Positions 1 to 6,162 of a stretch of DNA of 8,741 nucleotides are shown here, in pieces. How positions within the stretch are numbered: the stretch's first letter is position 1; every line of letters begins with the position of its first letter. Source of the DNA: Planctomycetota bacterium. Its GTDB lineage: Bacteria > Planctomycetota > Phycisphaerae > Sedimentisphaerales > SM23-30. The position numbers and the translations under genes are program-made. The stretch covers positions 1 through 8,741 of the forward strand of contig JAKQBU010000243.1 in assembly GCA_029573975.1 (NCBI GenBank). Direction: 5' to 3'. The notes under the pieces were generated by a model. It ran no database searches and had not been told where the DNA came from. It saw only the letters and a list, made by a program, of their open reading frames with translations.

Positions 1-105
1 AGTTGATGTTGGCGAACGGGTAAATAGTACATAAGACATGTTGAACCATGGAGTTATCTATATAATAGTCAAAATCCCGTGAGAAATGCGGGCTAGAGCG
101 GGCTT

Positions 106-1158
106 TTATTTGGCCGGGGGGGCGGAGCGGATTTGGTTTTGGAGGTTCAGCAGACGTGGTTGCCAGAGGCTGGGGGCGCCGGGGTTGGTTTTTTCGTCCA
201 CTTCGAGGATGTGGAGGACTTCCTCGCCCTGGCCCTGATGCCACAGGCAGCAGAGGCCAAAGTAGCGGGCTTCCCACCAGTAATAACGGGTCAGCTCATC
301 CTGATCTGGGTTTATGCCCTGGCGGATCTGATACCAGAGCTGCTGGGCGGGGGAGTAATTGCCCCGGGCGTATTCCCATAGTGCCTGGCAACGGACCAGC
401 CATAGGGTGCGGTCGGCATTCTTGCGGTTTGCCAACTCTTTAAAGAGGCTTTCCGCTTGCTGATGCATGTTTTCCGGCAGGGGGGTGGTCTGGTCTGGGG
501 CGGCTACGGCCAGCAGGCAGGCCCGCTCCAGCAGGAGTTTGGCGGCGAGGGTGTTTTCCGGCTGGGCGGGTTCGATTTGAGGATAGAGGGCCTGGGCCAG
601 CGGGAGCGATTCGGCCAGACAGGCGGTCAGTTCCTTCGTTTTGCCTTCCGCGTGCAGCGAACGAATTTCCTGATCCTGCTGTTGCAGGGCCTGGAGGGCG
701 GCCCGCTGGATATTGGCATCCGCCGGTTCATCATTTATCCAGTTTTGTAAACAGGCAATGGCGGCATGGGTCTGCCCCAGTTGCAGATACGATTGAACCT
801 GGAGGAGAAAGAGGCTGCGGCGGTCTGATGCGGGGGTTTCTTTGCCCGACGCCAAAGATTGGTACTGTTCCAGTACCGCTATTGCCTCCTGCGGGTGGGG
901 GGGGTCACACTCCCGATACAATTTTGCCAGCAGCGTTACGGCTTTGACGGCGATGGCGCGGCGGCCCGGATCGATAGCCGTGTCTGGCGGCAGATTCTGC
1001 CAGGGGGCCAGCAGACTCTGCAGATCTGTTGTCCATTCTGTGTACATTTCCGCGGTGGGGGGGCGGCCTTGCTGTTCCGCCAGCTTGATCATGCAAAGGA
1101 TGGCATAATACTGTGCCGCCAATTTATTGACATCCTCCCGCGGTACGGCCGCAAACAT
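106..1158 (-). CDS. C-terminal part of a large helical-repeat (TPR-like) envelope protein, separated by frameshift
   Basis: This 350-residue reading frame is alpha-helical and rich in Ala, Leu and Gln. Repeated helix pairs resemble tetratricopeptide repeats (for example around residues 90-145 and 255-325), and the tail is Trp/Tyr/Cys-rich. It has no signal peptide and no convincing ribosome binding site at its first ATG. The frame stays open upstream of that ATG as far as about 1274, and the extra codons (around 1158-1248) read as good helical protein, for example LRQLQKAREFRYYAGL and LQQGKEYAPAAA. I therefore read it as the C-terminal 380 or so residues of the protein encoded by the upstream frame (1089-2957), which it overlaps by 70 bp, and not as an independent gene. 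Together they would form a periplasmic repeat protein of about 950 residues. If the frameshift is real, the fragment may not be translated. No enzymatic motif is visible. Confidence 0.7.
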   Translation of the reverse strand: MFAAVPREDVNKLAAQYYAILCMIKLAEQQGRPPTAEMYTEWTTDLQSLLAPWQNLPPDTAIDPGRRAIAVKAVTLLAKLYRECDPPHPQEAIAVLEQYQSLASGKETPASDRRSLFLLQVQSYLQLGQTHAAIACLQNWINDEPADANIQRAALQALQQQDQEIRSLHAEGKTKELTACLAESLPLAQALYPQIEPAQPENTLAAKLLLERACLLAVAAPDQTTPLPENMHQQAESLFKELANRKNADRTLWLVRCQALWEYARGNYSPAQQLWYQIRQGINPDQDELTRYYWWEARYFGLCCLWHQGQGEEVLHILEVDEKTNPGAPSLWQPRLLNLQNQIRSAPPAK

Positions 1159-2957
1159 AGCGGCGGCAGGGGCATATTCTTTGCCCTGCTGGAGGACCAG
1201 GCCGGCATAGTAGCGAAACTCCCGGGCCTTTTGCAGTTGTCGTAAGGGCCGGCCGGTTCTGCCTGGTTCGGGTCAATGGTTCCTGTCAGTCCGGTGATTG
1301 CCTCCCGCGCGACGGCTGCATAGGTTTTGGTGTCCGCGCTGAAAAGCTGATAGGCCAGCGTGGCCGCCATTACCGCTGCCTGCTGGCTGTTCTGCTGCTG
1401 GGGGTTCGTCTGGGAAAGCCACAGCGGGAAATCCCTGGCCAGCCGCCGCCAGTATTGGATGGCCTGAACCGCCAGTTCCGGCGATGCCTTTTTTTCGCTC
1501 AACTGATAACTGCACAAACCGGCGTTATACAGGGCCTGGGGATAATCCTCCTGTTCGGCTGAGCGGCTCAGCAGAAAAGCTTCATATACCTGCAGGGCCT
1601 TTTCGTAATCCGGTTGAGGCTGGGAAAGGTAATACTGCCCCAGCACAACCAGCGAAAAGTCATCCAGCTCACCGGCCGCTTTCTGTGGATCGTCCGCCCC
1701 TGCCAGCGACTGGGCCAGTTGCGCTGCCATCAGGGTATGAATCCGGCCCCGCAGCGAGGGATATTCGTCCGCCAGTTTTTTCAGATCCGCCGTTGCCTGC
1801 CTGTCGGAATATTTTTTCTCCAGTAAGGCTACTTGCCAAAGTTTCTCCGGTAAATTGGTTACCTGCTTCTTTTCCTGTTCCAACCATTTTTTCAATTGGG
1901 CCAGGATTGCCGTGCCATCCTGCGGTTTGGCCCGACAGGCGGCCAGTTCACAACCCGCCCAGGCATATCGGATTTCATATTCCCAGTCCGCCCCCGGTGA
2001 TTTGGCTAACAGATTTTTCACCAGCTTCTGTGCGTACTCAAAATACCTTGGTTCGGTAGCAATCAGCCGTTCCGACATCCGTATCTGCCAAATTGCCAGG
2101 TGCAATCCTTCGCCGTTTCGCGGGCCGGCGGCCGCCTGCCGCATATTTTCCAAGGTATCGAATGCCTCTTTCAATCTATCCGTAGTTTCCGCCGATTCCT
2201 GCGGCTGGGCCTGCTCCAGACATGATTTGTAATACCACAGAATCCCGCTGTACCATTGCTCCATCTTCTGCAATTCCTGAACATGAACGTACCACTGCGT
2301 ATCCCCAAACCGCTCCTTCCAGTCCGTCCCCGGATACCATTCCATGTATTTCAGCAGGTCTTCTATCGCCCCCTTTGCGATTTTCAGGTACGAATCCGAC
2401 CAGGTAACAATGCCGGTTAGATTTTGCCGGGCCGTTTCCTGCGGCTGATCCGCGTAAAATTCCAGTTGCTGCTGATAGCCGCCGGCCTGCTGAAGCAGCC
2501 GGATCTGCGTAACCTCCAGCATCCAGTCCAGCAGGTCCGTTTGATTCTCTTCCAGCATGGCTTGCAGCGCCGGCGATAAGGATGGCGGCCCGGCGGCCGT
2601 CCCGGAGCCTTCGGGAGGGGAGGCAGGGGAAAAAAGTATGAGGTCCGCGCTGGCGGCTGAAATCATTTGGTCATAAAGCGGAACCAACTGCTCCAGGAGA
2701 GCGGCCTGGCCGGCCAGAGGATCGCTCTGCTGGAGCTTGAGCTGATAGAGCCGGCTTTTTGCACGGATGGATTCGTCCAGTTCCCCGGCATGATCCGCTG
2801 CATACCGGATATACTGCTCATATTTTTTTTGAGTTTCCAGTTCCCGCAGCAGTTTTTTATGATCCGCTTCCGTCAGGCTTTCCCCCCGGGCCATATCCGC
2901 GGTCAGCAGGCAGCATACTGTCAGGACCCATCGAATCGTAGAGTAGAAGCTGTTCAT
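1089..2957 (-). CDS. Exported helical-repeat (TPR-like) protein, N-terminal part, last gene of the ExbB/ExbD operon
   Basis: The 622-residue product begins with an apparent signal peptide: basic Arg9, a hydrophobic stretch at about 10-20, and a likely cleavage after the MARG at 22-25. This places the mature protein in the periplasm or attached to the envelope. The rest is helical, and TPR-like repeats are clearest at residues 435-515 (LVVLGQYYLSQ, then ALQVYEAFLLS, then ALYNAGLCSYQL, then AIQYWRRLARDFP). Such repeats usually act as protein-binding scaffolds. The start lies 2 bp after the stop of the second ExbD gene, so the genes are almost certainly co-transcribed. Up to about residue 570 the protein looks natural. 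The last 50 residues or so (CKRPGSF to the end, rich in Arg, Pro, Ser and Trp) look like out-of-frame translation, while the -1 frame over the same DNA continues the repeat pattern. I infer a frameshift near 1235-1274. The binding partner and substrate are unknown. Confidence 0.72.
   Translation of the reverse strand: MNSFYSTIRWVLTVCCLLTADMARGESLTEADHKKLLRELETQKKYEQYIRYAADHAGELDESIRAKSRLYQLKLQQSDPLAGQAALLEQLVPLYDQMISAASADLILFSPASPPEGSGTAAGPPSLSPALQAMLEENQTDLLDWMLEVTQIRLLQQAGGYQQQLEFYADQPQETARQNLTGIVTWSDSYLKIAKGAIEDLLKYMEWYPGTDWKERFGDTQWYVHVQELQKMEQWYSGILWYYKSCLEQAQPQESAETTDRLKEAFDTLENMRQAAAGPRNGEGLHLAIWQIRMSERLIATEPRYFEYAQKLVKNLLAKSPGADWEYEIRYAWAGCELAACRAKPQDGTAILAQLKKWLEQEKKQVTNLPEKLWQVALLEKKYSDRQATADLKKLADEYPSLRGRIHTLMAAQLAQSLAGADDPQKAAGELDDFSLVVLGQYYLSQPQPDYEKALQVYEAFLLSRSAEQEDYPQALYNAGLCSYQLSEKKASPELAVQAIQYWRRLARDFPLWLSQTNPQQQNSQQAAVMAATLAYQLFSADTKTYAAVAREAITGLTGTIDPNQAEPAGPYDNCKRPGSFATMPAWSSSRAKNMPLPPLCLRPYRGRMSINWRHSIMPSFA
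1235..1274 (-). other. Probable -1 frameshift junction splitting the repeat-protein gene
   Basis: The upstream frame loses repeat-like character after NQAEPAGPY (residues 564-572). The -1 frame becomes open after a TGA at 1273-1275 and continues as convincing helical protein. Within this window the minus strand reads GGCCGGCCCTTACG, a GC palindrome followed by three C. Adding one C there, or slipping back one base at CCCTTAC, would join the frames as G-P-L-R-Q-L-Q-K. The sequence only partly resembles a slippery heptamer (CCC then TTA, not three identical bases), and I see no strong downstream hairpin. A sequencing error or recent mutation is therefore likelier than programmed frameshifting. 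Confidence 0.6.
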
Positions 2958-2959
2958 AT

Positions 2960-3439
2960 TTACTGCACCGCGGCAAAAATAATGGTATGGGCGTTGATGT
3001 TCCAGATGGCATCATAGGTTTTGACCACATGGTCCCATTTGGTAGAAATGGCGGGCACGATTTTGATCGGGTCGTCCAGATGCCGCCCCTGGTTGTCCAG
3101 CACTTTCTGCAACTGGCGGCTGACCGCCTCAAATGTCTCGACTTCCGGTTTGATGGTGAGGGCCGCCTCCGGGCCGATCTGAATCCGGCAGCTCCCGTCC
3201 GGCTGGCTGGTCACCCGCAGCAGCAGCGGCTCCATTTCCATCTGGCGGCTGTGGGTGATCTGGCGGGGCAGTTCCGCCGGGAGAAATCCTTCCTTGCTGC
3301 GGAAGTTCGCCGACAGCAGGAAAAAAATCAGCAGCAGAAACACCACATCGATCATCGGCACCATCTGTAATTGCATTCGCCGGGTGGCCTGCCGTCGCTG
3401 TCGCAGGGGGGAATAACTTTGTTCCTTATGTAACGTCAT
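2960..3439 (-). CDS. ExbD/TolR-family biopolymer transport protein (second ExbD)
   Basis: This 159-residue ExbD-family protein has a basic cytoplasmic N-terminus (residues 1-24, including RQRRQATRR). One transmembrane helix spans about 28-46 in the context VPMIDVVFLLLIFFLL, and a periplasmic domain follows. Asp31 matches the membrane aspartate of ExbD (Asp25 in E. coli) that takes part in ion translocation. The C-terminus (PIKIVPAISTKWDHVVKTYDAI and onward) fits the end of the ExbD periplasmic fold. In this family ExbD works with ExbB in the inner membrane to convert the proton gradient into movement of a partner protein. The gene overlaps the previous ExbD gene by the 4 bases ATGA, suggesting coupled translation. 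It differs strongly from that protein outside the membrane segment, so the two probably have distinct roles or form a heterodimer. Confidence 0.9.
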   Translation of the reverse strand: MTLHKEQSYSPLRQRRQATRRMQLQMVPMIDVVFLLLIFFLLSANFRSKEGFLPAELPRQITHSRQMEMEPLLLRVTSQPDGSCRIQIGPEAALTIKPEVETFEAVSRQLQKVLDNQGRHLDDPIKIVPAISTKWDHVVKTYDAIWNINAHTIIFAAVQ

Positions 3440-3963
3440 TCCTGGATTTTACTCTCCGGGCCGGCCTGGTCGATTTGGGGTCCGCTATAGGCGGCCAATT
3501 GTACTTTGCGAATCTGCGCCCGCGAGAGGGCCAGCAGGGCCTTTTGCACCTGGCCATAGGAAAGGTCCTTGTCCGCCCGCAAATAAATCAAGGCATCCTC
3601 TTTCCGTTGTGCCTCCGCTATAATCTGCCGGGACATTTCCTCGACCAGCCGCTGCGGTTCCCGTCGATAAACATCCTGTTGGGGGTCATATTCCCTGGCC
3701 CGCACGGCGTACAAAATCTCCCGGTTTCCCGAAGCGCCGGCGGTTTTCGGAAATACGGAAACCGTAATGGCATTGCGGTCCAGACGTTCCGGCACAATCG
3801 CCGCGGTGCAATCGTCCGGGATCACTAATTTGTAATTTTCCTGCACGATGTACTGGCAGGCGAGCATGAAAAATATAATCAGCAGAAACACCACGTCGAT
3901 CATGGACGTCATGTTGAACTGCGGGTCGCTGTGAAATCGGTTGACAGGCTTGACTTTTTTCAT
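3436..3963 (-). CDS. ExbD/TolR-family biopolymer transport protein (first ExbD)
   Basis: From the ATG at 3963 the protein has 175 residues: a short cytoplasmic tail (MKKVKPVNRFHSDPQFN), a membrane helix at about 18-38 (NMTSMIDVVFLLIIFFML) and a periplasmic domain. Asp23 is the expected ion-pathway aspartate. Near the C-terminus, LRADKDLSYGQVQKALLAL matches the conserved ExbD/TolR pattern. The frame is open back to 4062, but the extra 33 residues (MIPSRRKLPY and onward) are Cys/Arg-rich, lie over the end of exbB and have no counterpart in typical ExbD proteins, so I chose the internal start. That leaves a 28-bp gap after the ExbB stop. No clear Shine-Dalgarno sequence precedes the ATG. The C-terminal tail after about residue 160 (SGPQIDQAGPESKIQE) is an extension. 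Confidence 0.9.
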   Translation of the reverse strand: MKKVKPVNRFHSDPQFNMTSMIDVVFLLIIFFMLACQYIVQENYKLVIPDDCTAAIVPERLDRNAITVSVFPKTAGASGNREILYAVRAREYDPQQDVYRREPQRLVEEMSRQIIAEAQRKEDALIYLRADKDLSYGQVQKALLALSRAQIRKVQLAAYSGPQIDQAGPESKIQE

Positions 3964-3991
3964 TTTGGATATCGAACGAACTATCGCCCGT

Positions 3992-4732
3992 TCAGGGATT
4001 CGGGTGCATATGGTGCAGCAGGTTTTCCGCGGATACGGCAATTTCCGCCGCGAGGGAATCAATCCGGTTTTTCAAAGAACCGTAGGCAGCCAGGGCGGGG
4101 ATCGCTATGATCAGGCCCCACCAGGTGGTTACCAGGGCGACGGAAATACCGCCGGCCAGGTCCGCCGGTTCCGGCTGGCCGCCCTTCATGACAATCTGAT
4201 TAAAGGCATCGATCATGCCCCACACGGTACCGAACAGGCCGACCATCGGCGCCACATTGCCCAGGATGTTCAGCCATTCGATCTTTCGCAGGAGAATGGT
4301 GGTTTCCTGTTCCATCATCTCCGCCATGCTGTTTTCCATCGCCAGCCGCCCGTTTTTGGATTCCACCATGCCCGCAAACAGGGTCCGCGAGAGCATGCTG
4401 CCCTCCTGCCGCAGAAAATCCAGCGTCTTTTGAAACTGGGATTCCTCCAGCAGCCGCTGCGATTTTTTTTCCACGGCGGCGGGAAGTAGTTTGCTGCGCC
4501 GGATCACCAGAAAATACTGAATAATCAGGCTGACTGTTAGGAGGGACATGGGAATCAGCACCAGCCAGACCAGCCAGCCGCCGGCCACGAAAAACTTTTG
4601 AAAGCCGCTGATAGCCGGCTGCCCGGCCGCCCCGACCGTCGCTCCCTCCGCTCCTGGGGCTGCCGCGGCCCACCATCCCCCCAGGGCCGTTACCGCCGCT
4701 GACATCCCAAACCTAATTTTTTTTGTATTCAT
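3992..4732 (-). CDS. MotA/TolQ/ExbB-family proton channel subunit
   Basis: The 246-residue protein is an inner-membrane channel subunit that forms a complex with ExbD and drives a partner using the proton gradient. Residues 1-27 are hydrophobic and Ala-rich, ending APGAEG, and could be a cleavable signal peptide; such extensions occur in some ExbB proteins. Membrane helices lie at about 52-77, 155-178 and 193-217. The family signature GNVAPMVGLFGTVWGM (158-173) contains Thr169, matching E. coli ExbB Thr148, and ISVALVTTWWGLIIAIPA (196-213) contains Thr203, matching Thr181. By my alignment Val198 sits where E. coli ExbB has Glu176. The cytoplasmic loop (about 80-150) is helical and charged. 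The gene follows the VWA gene by 59 bp and precedes the two ExbD genes. The upstream GGAC about 8-11 bases before the ATG is only a weak ribosome binding site. Confidence 0.92.
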   Translation of the reverse strand: MNTKKIRFGMSAAVTALGGWWAAAAPGAEGATVGAAGQPAISGFQKFFVAGGWLVWLVLIPMSLLTVSLIIQYFLVIRRSKLLPAAVEKKSQRLLEESQFQKTLDFLRQEGSMLSRTLFAGMVESKNGRLAMENSMAEMMEQETTILLRKIEWLNILGNVAPMVGLFGTVWGMIDAFNQIVMKGGQPEPADLAGGISVALVTTWWGLIIAIPALAAYGSLKNRIDSLAAEIAVSAENLLHHMHPNP

Positions 4733-4791
4733 TGCTCGTCCATTCCACTTAAAAAAATCAGTAACCGGTTCTGTTTATAACGAAACAGGTT
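4733..4791 (-). promoter_or_regulatory. Hairpin-forming intergenic spacer between the VWA and ExbB genes
   Basis: The 59-bp gap holds an inverted repeat at 4771-4788 (minus strand CTGTTT, loop CGTTAT, AAACAG). Adjacent is the perfect palindrome AACCGGTT (4763-4770), and seven T follow on the minus strand (4757-4751). The AACC just before the hairpin could also pair with the later GGTT, giving a longer, bulged stem. The hairpin-to-T-tract distance is long for a simple terminator when only the 6-bp stem forms. It could act as an attenuator or mRNA-processing element that sets different levels for the VWA protein and the channel genes. This is inference from the sequence only. Confidence 0.35.
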
Positions 4792-5853
4792 CTATGGCAG
4801 TTCCTTTGGCTGCCGGGCCATTTCCTCGTCCGTGATAAATCGATATTGTCCTTTGTAGTTTTTCGCCAGTCTGCTCAGAAAATCCTCATTGTCAGGGTTC
4901 CCGCAGGCCAGCACGTTAATCACGGCCGCTTTCGTCCGCTGGATCTGTCCCCCGGAAATCGCCTGTTCCACCTTTTCATGATCAAATTCCCCGTCCGTCA
5001 ACAAATAAATGAGCTGCACTTCGCAGCCGCTGCCGCTTTTGGCCCGCAACGCTTTTTCCATCGCCCCAGCCACCGCCTGCCAGGCTTCCAGGCTGCTTCC
5101 TACTTGTTTCAGTTTCATCTCCTCGACAAAGCGCAGGGCCAGCCGGCGGTTCTCGCGGGTGGCCCGTACCATTTGGCCGGATGCAAATTCCGCCGGCTCA
5201 CCGCCGGCAAAAAAAACAATTTGAAAATAGTGACCCGGACTTAACTGTTCAATCGACCGTTTCAATTCCGCCCGCACATAGTCGAAGGCCACCACCATGC
5301 TGCCCGAATAATCCACCACAAAACCCACGCAGCCGGCCATGCCCTCGGTGCCGCAAAAGCTGCTTTTATACACGTTTTGACCAGTCTTTCCCATCGGAAC
5401 AGTTAGATCGCGGCTGGCCGCACTGCCGCCCAAAACCGAAATCGTATCCTGGGACAGCGATGGCATCGGCAGCTCCTGGCTGTTCAGCGGCAGGGGGGGT
5501 GATTCATCCGGCAGGAGTTCCGGGGAGGAGGGCGTAAGATCCGCCAGGTCCATTTGCAAATCGGAAACCGGGATGATTTGTTCCAGCGGCCTCATTTCCT
5601 CTTCGATCTGGCTGGTGGGAATGGACCGTTCCGAGCGGGCGGCGGGAATCCCCGAAAAAGAAAATACCAGAAAGCCGCCGGCAATCAGCAAGTGAACCAG
5701 AATAGATACCGCCCATCCAGTGGTTAGCACAAACCAACGGGGTTTGCCGGGCAAGGGAGAGCCAACGGCCCCAATATGCCGCGCAATGCCGATACCTCCA
5801 GGCGTTATCTGGTTGGAACTCGTGCCAGATTCATGACTCCATTCATTCGGCAT
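4792..5853 (-). CDS. Membrane-anchored VWA-domain protein with TonB-like architecture
   Basis: The 353-residue protein has a 40-residue cytoplasmic N-terminus and one membrane helix (about 41-66: FVLTTGWAVSILVHLLIAGG and onward). A Pro/Glu/Ser-rich linker follows (about 70-140), then a VWA domain (about 173-345) that should lie in the periplasm. The metal-binding MIDAS site is intact: DYSGS at 181-185 (Asp181, Ser183, Ser185), Ser253/Ser254 in place of the usual Thr, and TDG at 286-288 (Asp287). Four cysteines (167, 175, 277, 317) lie in the periplasmic part. Within the helix, Ser50-x-x-x-His54 matches the Ser16/His20 spacing in E. coli TonB, residues tied to ExbB/ExbD coupling. With the ExbB and ExbD genes directly downstream, I infer that this protein is the moving partner of that motor, or its regulator. 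It starts 59 bp after the tRNA-Lys gene and no strong ribosome binding site is visible. Confidence 0.88.
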   Translation of the reverse strand: MPNEWSHESGTSSNQITPGGIGIARHIGAVGSPLPGKPRWFVLTTGWAVSILVHLLIAGGFLVFSFSGIPAARSERSIPTSQIEEEMRPLEQIIPVSDLQMDLADLTPSSPELLPDESPPLPLNSQELPMPSLSQDTISVLGGSAASRDLTVPMGKTGQNVYKSSFCGTEGMAGCVGFVVDYSGSMVVAFDYVRAELKRSIEQLSPGHYFQIVFFAGGEPAEFASGQMVRATRENRRLALRFVEEMKLKQVGSSLEAWQAVAGAMEKALRAKSGSGCEVQLIYLLTDGEFDHEKVEQAISGGQIQRTKAAVINVLACGNPDNEDFLSRLAKNYKGQYRFITDEEMARQPKELP

Positions 5854-5912
5854 CAGACTGAAAGACAGCTTGCAGAGATTTGAGCTACCTGATTTTAACT
5901 CTCATTTACTAA

Positions 5913-5985
5913 TGAGGGCGGTGGGACTCGAACCCACGACCCACGGCTTAAAAGGCCGTTGCTCTACCGACTGAGCTACACCCCC
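5913..5985 (-). tRNA. tRNA-Lys (anticodon UUU)
   Basis: The minus strand folds into a full 73-nt cloverleaf. The acceptor GGGGGTG pairs with CGCCCTC (with two G-U pairs) and the discriminator is A. The D arm is GCTC/GAGC with loop AGTCGGTA. The anticodon stem is ACGGC/GCCGT with loop CTTTTAA, giving anticodon TTT. The variable loop is GGGTC and the T arm is GTGGG/CCCAC with loop TTCGAGT. The 3' CCA is not encoded (TTA follows), so it must be added by the CCA-adding enzyme. The gene lies between araB and the VWA gene on the same strand. Confidence 0.97.
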
Positions 5986-6116
5986 AACCCTATTAACTTT
6001 TCAGGCATTCCGTTCCAACTATGTCTTTTATAACTCACTATGCAGTATATAGTACCAAATTTCCCCAAATAATCTACAGAGATTCGTTCCTCAATGCAAG
6101 AAGATAACTTTTTATT

Positions 6117-6148
6117 TTGCTGTTTCTATCGAAGTGGTATAACAGCAA
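6117..6148 (-). terminator. Inverted repeat downstream of araB, possible transcription stop or 3' mRNA hairpin
   Basis: Fifteen bases after the araB stop codon, the 8-bp arms TTGCTGTT (6141-6148 read on the minus strand) and AACAGCAA (6124-6117) can pair perfectly around a 16-nt loop. On the minus strand an A-rich tract follows, not a T run, so it is not a textbook intrinsic terminator. It may stabilise the mRNA end, or the T-rich side may serve transcription from the other strand. The following 130 bp to the tRNA hold no gene; AT-rich stretches at about 6020-6050 could be the tRNA promoter but are not clear enough to call. Confidence 0.35.
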
Positions 6149-6162
6149 GAACTTACGTCATT

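Noticed and set aside
1..49. Start of another minus-strand gene running off the left edge
   Set aside because: ATGs at 49 and nearby are open to the edge, but only up to 16 codons are visible, with no ribosome binding site, so coding cannot be judged.
41..66. Plus-strand promoter (TTGAAC and TATAAT)
   Set aside because: The spacing is only 14 bp and it points into the 3' ends of minus-strand genes.
71..105. Terminator after the repeat-protein gene (CCCG/CGGG at 76-79 and 89-92, then TTTT on the minus strand)
   Set aside because: The stem is only 4 bp with a 9-nt loop, too weak to call. The neighbouring GCGGGCT copies are direct repeats, not inverted.
1484..2059. Plus-strand frame of 191 codons inside the repeat-protein gene
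   Set aside because: It is a Pro/Arg/Ser-rich shadow of the minus-strand gene, with no recognisable domain or start signal.
3964..4062. Longer N-terminus for the first ExbD, starting at 4062
   Set aside because: The extra 33 residues are Cys/Arg-rich and overlap the end of exbB by 71 bp. Starting at 3963 gives a normal ExbD N-terminus.
3436..4732. Zorya-like anti-phage system (ZorA/ZorB resemble MotA/ExbB and OmpA-linked partners)
   Set aside because: No helicase, nuclease or OmpA-like peptidoglycan-binding domain is present. Two plain ExbD proteins and a VWA partner fit an envelope motor better.
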